Below, piece by piece: positions 6,918 through 9,476 of a DNA stretch of 9,476 bases. Position 1 is the first letter of the stretch; each line of letters begins with the position of its first letter. Made by a program: the position numbers and the translations under genes. This DNA is from SIG447 sp045577075. Its GTDB lineage: Bacteria > Bacillota > Clostridia > UMGS1883 > UMGS1540. The notes beneath the pieces were generated by a model, which worked only from the letters and a program-made list of their open reading frames with translations, was not told where the DNA came from and did not search any database. Where the stretch lies: positions 1-9,476 of the forward strand of contig JAZNHR010000059.1 in the NCBI GenBank assembly GCA_045577075.1, written 5' to 3'.

Positions 6918-6976
6918 GACAAAATTTCGTCATTAAATATTTATATAAAAAAACTATCGCTTTTTGAAACTTTTTG

Positions 6977-6985
6977 TGGTATAAT
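6977..6985 (+). promoter_or_regulatory. extended -10 promoter for the repeat-linker lipoprotein
   Basis: TGG followed by a perfect TATAAT (6980-6985) forms an extended -10 element about 40 bases before the start at 7025. No good -35 lies 16-18 bases upstream, which the TG extension can offset. A TTGACA at 6916-6921 has only a poor -10 (TATTTA at 6938) and is a less likely alternative. Confidence 0.6.
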
Positions 6986-7024
6986 AACGTCATGTAGATA
7001 TAAAACATAAAAAGGAGAGTAAAT

Positions 7025-7783
7025 ATGAAAAAATTACTTACTATTTTCTTGGCTATTTTAATGCTTGTATCTTTCACTGCATGTAGTAGCAAGGTGGAAA
7101 ATGCTGGTTCAACCGATGCCGGTAATGCGCTGGAAACAAGCAAACCGGAAGAGAAGCCGGTTGAAGAAAAAGTACCTTCTGAAGAAACAAACATGGAAGA
7201 AAATACAGATAAAGAAAATTCTGTAAAGCCGGAAGAATCTGTAAAGCCGGGCGAAAAACCGCAGGATGCGGAAAAACCGCAAAAGCCTGTAGAAACGCCT
7301 GCTGAAAAAGAACCGGAACAAAAGCCTGCAGAAACGCCTGCTGAGAAAGTACCGGAACAAACGCCTGTAGAAACGCCGGCACCTGTAGCCACAACACTTG
7401 GAAATACCTTGCTTGCAGACTTTAAAAGCAAGGCGGCAGGAATGGACGTATTGGCAATAGCGGAAAGCCTCCTGCAAAACCCCGCCATCAAATTTTTCGG
7501 TGGCGCCATGCCCGTTGAAGAAGGTCTTCTTTCTGGATTCGACAATGCTGAAATTAAAGGGTTTAAATCTGGTGCAATGTTTGCACCGATGATTGGCTCC
7601 ATTGCATTTGTCGGTTATGTTTTTGAGCTTTCGGATGGTGTGGATGCATCCGCATTTATCGCAAACCTGAAAAGTAATGCAAACCGCAGATGGAATATTT
7701 GCGTGGAAGCGGACGAAATGGTTACTGGAAGCGTTGGAAACAAAGTCTTCTTTGTTATGTGTCCCACTTCTTTGGAGGAATAA
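7025..7783 (+). CDS. lipoprotein with long Glu/Pro/Lys-rich repeat linker, function unknown
   Basis: A 252-residue predicted lipoprotein with the lipobox FTAC and its Cys at position 20. Residues 21 to about 122 form a low-complexity, probably extended linker rich in Glu, Pro, Lys and Thr. It includes 13-residue tandem repeats (87-99, 100-112 and part of a third at 113-120). Such a linker would hold the C-terminal domain away from the membrane, through the peptidoglycan. The compact domain at about 123-252 has helical and strand segments, including ANRRWNICVEADEM (219-232) and GNKVFFVM (238-245). I do not recognise it with confidence; it resembles small uncharacterised lipoprotein domains of Clostridia. 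AAAGGAGAG at 7011-7019 is a strong ribosome binding site. The gene is followed by a strong hairpin and then by surface-acylation genes. Confidence 0.8.
   Translation: MKKLLTIFLAILMLVSFTACSSKVENAGSTDAGNALETSKPEEKPVEEKVPSEETNMEENTDKENSVKPEESVKPGEKPQDAEKPQKPVETPAEKEPEQKPAETPAEKVPEQTPVETPAPVATTLGNTLLADFKSKAAGMDVLAIAESLLQNPAIKFFGGAMPVEEGLLSGFDNAEIKGFKSGAMFAPMIGSIAFVGYVFELSDGVDASAFIANLKSNANRRWNICVEADEMVTGSVGNKVFFVMCPTSLEE
7283..7377 (+). repeat. 39-bp in-frame tandem repeat in the lipoprotein linker
   Basis: Two nearly identical 39-bp units (7283-7321 and 7322-7360) and part of a third (7361-7377) encode 13-residue repeats, Lys-Pro-x-Glu-Thr-Pro-Ala-Glu-Lys-x-Pro-Glu-Gln. The units differ at only a few bases, which implies recent duplication or conversion. 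A length that is a multiple of three allows copy-number change without frameshift. A shorter duplicated TCTGTAAAGCCGG lies upstream at 7220-7232 and 7238-7250. Confidence 0.85.
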
Positions 7784-7790
7784 TGTATAA

Positions 7791-7826
7791 AAATCAAAAC
7801 GGACACGCCTGTGTCCGTTTTGATTT
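7791..7826. terminator. strong 16-bp hairpin terminator or attenuator
   Basis: A perfect 16-bp inverted repeat (7791-7806 with 7811-7826) encloses a GCCT loop. The core CGGACAC/GTGTCCG is flanked by an A-rich left arm and a T-rich right arm ending GTTTTGATTT, so it can act in either direction. It starts 7 bases after the lipoprotein stop and ends 4 bases before the AAGGAG of the next gene. It could therefore end the first transcript, limit read-through, or affect access to that ribosome binding site. Confidence 0.8.
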
Positions 7827-7844
7827 ATGTAAGGAGCCCGAGGT

Positions 7845-9245
7845 ATGATTTTTTCTAGCATCCCTTTTTTATATTACTTTTTACCCTGTGTGCTCGCACT
7901 TTATTTTGCGATGCCTAAGGCTTTGAAAAACCCTGTACTTTTGCTATCCAGTCTTCTGTTTTATGGCTGGGGGGAGCCCAAATATGTTTTTTTAATGATT
8001 GGCACTATTCTTTTAGGCTACATATTTGGTCTTCTTATCGAGACGTTTCGTGGAAAATCTTTGGCAAAGTTATTTTTAATCCTGTCGGTTTTAACAAGTC
8101 TTGCAGGGCTTGCTTATTTTAAATATGCAGATTTCTTTATTTTGAATTTTAATGCCGTAACCGGGCTTTCTGTGCCGCTACTTCGGCTTGCACTGCCGAT
8201 TGGCATAAGCTTTTATACGTTTCAGATTTTAAGCTATACCGTAGACGTATACCGCGGTCAGGTGCATGCACAAAAAAACCTGGTAAGCTTAGCTGCCTAT
8301 GTTGCGCTTTTTCCACAGCTCATTGCAGGGCCTATTGTTCGGTATGCTGATATCGCAGAAAGCCTTACAAAAAGAACGCATAGCTTTGAAAAAGCGGCAG
8401 CGGGTATACAAAGATTTATTATAGGCCTTTCTAAAAAAGTACTCCTTGCAAATACTTTGGGAGAACTTGGGGAAGCATTTATGGCCTCCGGTGATTTATC
8501 TGTTTTGTATTATTGGCTCTTTGCTTTTTCGTATATGCTGCAGATTTATTTTGATTTTTCCGGCTATAGCGATATGGCAATTGGTCTTGGGAAACTGTTT
8601 GGTTTTGATTTTATGGAGAACTTCAATTATCCGTTTATTTCTCGGAGCATCACAGAGTTTTGGCGCAGATGGCATATTTCCCTCGGGTCCTGGTTCCGAG
8701 ATTATGTATATATTCCCCTAGGGGGCAACCGCGTAGCGAGAGGTAGATTGTTTTTTAATATATTTGTTGTTTGGTTTTTAACAGGCTTTTGGCATGGGGC
8801 AGCTTGGAACTTCATTTTCTGGGGTCTCTTCTTCGGTGTACTTTTGACTTTAGAAAAATTCTTTTTCCTAAAATTTCTTGAAAAACGGAAGGTGTTGGGC
8901 CATTTTTACGTTTTGTTCCTCGTTTCAATCAGCTTTATGATTTTTGCGGCAGGGAATGCAAAGGAAGCTCTTTCCTATGTGGGCGGTATGTTTGGAAACG
9001 GAGGTTTACCCATGGTTTCGGCAGAAAGTATATATAGCCTCAAAAACTATGGGGTTGTCCTTTTGATTGCGGCAATAGGCGCAACGCCCTTACCAAAATA
9101 TTTAAAAGCACACCTTGACAGCAAAACACAAAAATCTTTTGTTTTAGATTTCGCGGAAATACTTGCACTTGTGCTCCTTCTCATGGTTTCCACGGCGTAT
9201 CTTGCAGATGGCTCTTTTAATCCGTTTTTATATTTCCGTTTTTAA
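7845..9245 (+). CDS. MBOAT family O-acyltransferase (AlgI-like)
   Basis: A 466-residue multi-pass membrane protein of the membrane-bound O-acyltransferase family, related to AlgI, PatA and DltB. These move acyl groups, usually acetyl, across or at the membrane onto polysaccharides or wall polymers. Hydrophobic helices cover most of the length. The family core includes FDFSGYSDMAIGLG (236-249), EFWRRWHISLGSWF (271-284), IPLGGN (290-295) and FLTGFWHGAAWNF (311-323). His317 in the last corresponds to the catalytic histidine (His322 in AlgI, from memory), and His277 is the other conserved histidine. The length is normal for the family. AAGGAG at 7831-7836 supports the start. The next gene begins 12 bases after the stop and encodes a typical partner. 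The target polymer and the exact acyl group are unknown. Confidence 0.95.
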   Translation: MIFSSIPFLYYFLPCVLALYFAMPKALKNPVLLLSSLLFYGWGEPKYVFLMIGTILLGYIFGLLIETFRGKSLAKLFLILSVLTSLAGLAYFKYADFFILNFNAVTGLSVPLLRLALPIGISFYTFQILSYTVDVYRGQVHAQKNLVSLAAYVALFPQLIAGPIVRYADIAESLTKRTHSFEKAAAGIQRFIIGLSKKVLLANTLGELGEAFMASGDLSVLYYWLFAFSYMLQIYFDFSGYSDMAIGLGKLFGFDFMENFNYPFISRSITEFWRRWHISLGSWFRDYVYIPLGGNRVARGRLFFNIFVVWFLTGFWHGAAWNFIFWGLFFGVLLTLEKFFFLKFLEKRKVLGHFYVLFLVSISFMIFAAGNAKEALSYVGGMFGNGGLPMVSAESIYSLKNYGVVLLIAAIGATPLPKYLKAHLDSKTQKSFVLDFAEILALVLLLMVSTAYLADGSFNPFLYFRF

Positions 9246-9257
9246 GGGGGGTGCGGT

Positions 9258-9476
9258 ATGAAGAATAAAAATATTGTTGTTACGGTTTTTTTCGCGCTCA
9301 TTCTGTTTGGCGTTTCTGTTCTATGCTGGCTAAAGCCTCACACTGCTTATTCGGAGGGGGAGAGAAGGCTTCTTGCAGAAAAGCCTGTGTTCTCTCTTGA
9401 AACGGTGTCAAATGGGGAATTTATGAAAAAATTTGAAGAGTATACGACCGACCAATTTCCGGCACGAGAGACATTT
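9258..9476 (+). CDS. DHHW/AlgX-like protein, N-terminal part (cut by window edge)
   Basis: The first 73 codons of a gene that stays open to the right edge. The ATG follows AAGGGGGG at 9244-9251. The protein has a single N-terminal membrane anchor (about 6-25), then YSEGERRLLAEKP (31-43) and a GEFMKKFEEYTTDQFPAR stretch (53-70). This is the usual opening of the DHHW and AlgJ/AlgX-like proteins encoded next to MBOAT acyltransferases. Such proteins have an extracytoplasmic SGNH-hydrolase-like domain that works with the MBOAT partner in O-acylating surface polymers. The catalytic domain lies outside the window, so activity cannot be judged. Confidence 0.75.
   Translation, partial: MKNKNIVVTVFFALILFGVSVLCWLKPHTAYSEGERRLLAEKPVFSLETVSNGEFMKKFEEYTTDQFPARETF

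Noticed and set aside
7283..7377. CRISPR-like repeats
   Set aside because: The units are directly adjacent with no spacers, in frame, and encode a low-complexity protein linker.
6904..7602. Minus-strand open frame of 232 codons rich in Ser, Gly and Phe
   Set aside because: It is the reverse of the Glu/Pro/Lys-rich linker of the lipoprotein. Its repeats come from the 39-bp units, and it would run through the promoter region.
7109..7861. Minus-strand open frame of 250 codons rich in Arg and Phe
   Set aside because: It is antisense to the lipoprotein, crosses the terminator hairpin and has an implausible Arg/Phe/Cys composition.

Overview
The window reads as a chromosomal segment of a low-to-moderate GC Gram-positive anaerobe, most likely a gut-type Clostridia (Bacillota). 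The pointers are AAGGAG-type ribosome binding sites, sigma-A-like promoters, short hairpin terminators, lipoprotein signal peptides, an iron-dependent alcohol dehydrogenase, and an MBOAT gene followed by a DHHW/AlgX-like gene. The lineage is an inference from gene style and is not proven. I see no tRNA, rRNA, insertion sequence, CRISPR array or phage gene, and no gap over 300 bases without a gene.

Positions 1-4546 hold a tightly spaced plus-strand run, probably one operon whose promoter lies outside the window. It consists of a possible upstream gene tail, an SDR oxidoreductase, a Gfo/Idh/MocA oxidoreductase, a two-domain lipoprotein, a small four-helix membrane protein and an iron-containing alcohol dehydrogenase. 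The three soluble dehydrogenases suggest NAD(P)-linked conversion of a sugar, polyol or sugar acid, but the substrate cannot be read from the sequence. A perfect 10-bp hairpin at 4561-4584 closes this run and also serves the convergent gene that follows.

Positions 4590-6860 hold a divergent pair. An AraC-family regulator on the minus strand and a second Gfo/Idh/MocA-fold protein on the plus strand share a 150-base intergenic region with a recognisable promoter on each side and an inverted TATCCAT motif. The second Gfo/Idh protein lacks the usual Glu-Lys-Pro dehydrogenase motif. It carries instead the Glu, Tyr and Tyr-x-x-His set expected of GH109-type NAD-dependent glycosidases. The pair therefore looks like a regulated glycoside-processing unit.

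Positions 6861-9476 concern the cell surface. A lipoprotein with a long Glu/Pro/Lys-rich, partly tandem-repeated linker is followed by a perfect 16-bp hairpin. An MBOAT O-acyltransferase then leads into the start of a DHHW/AlgX-like protein cut by the window edge. The last two form a familiar pairing for O-acylation of an extracellular polymer.
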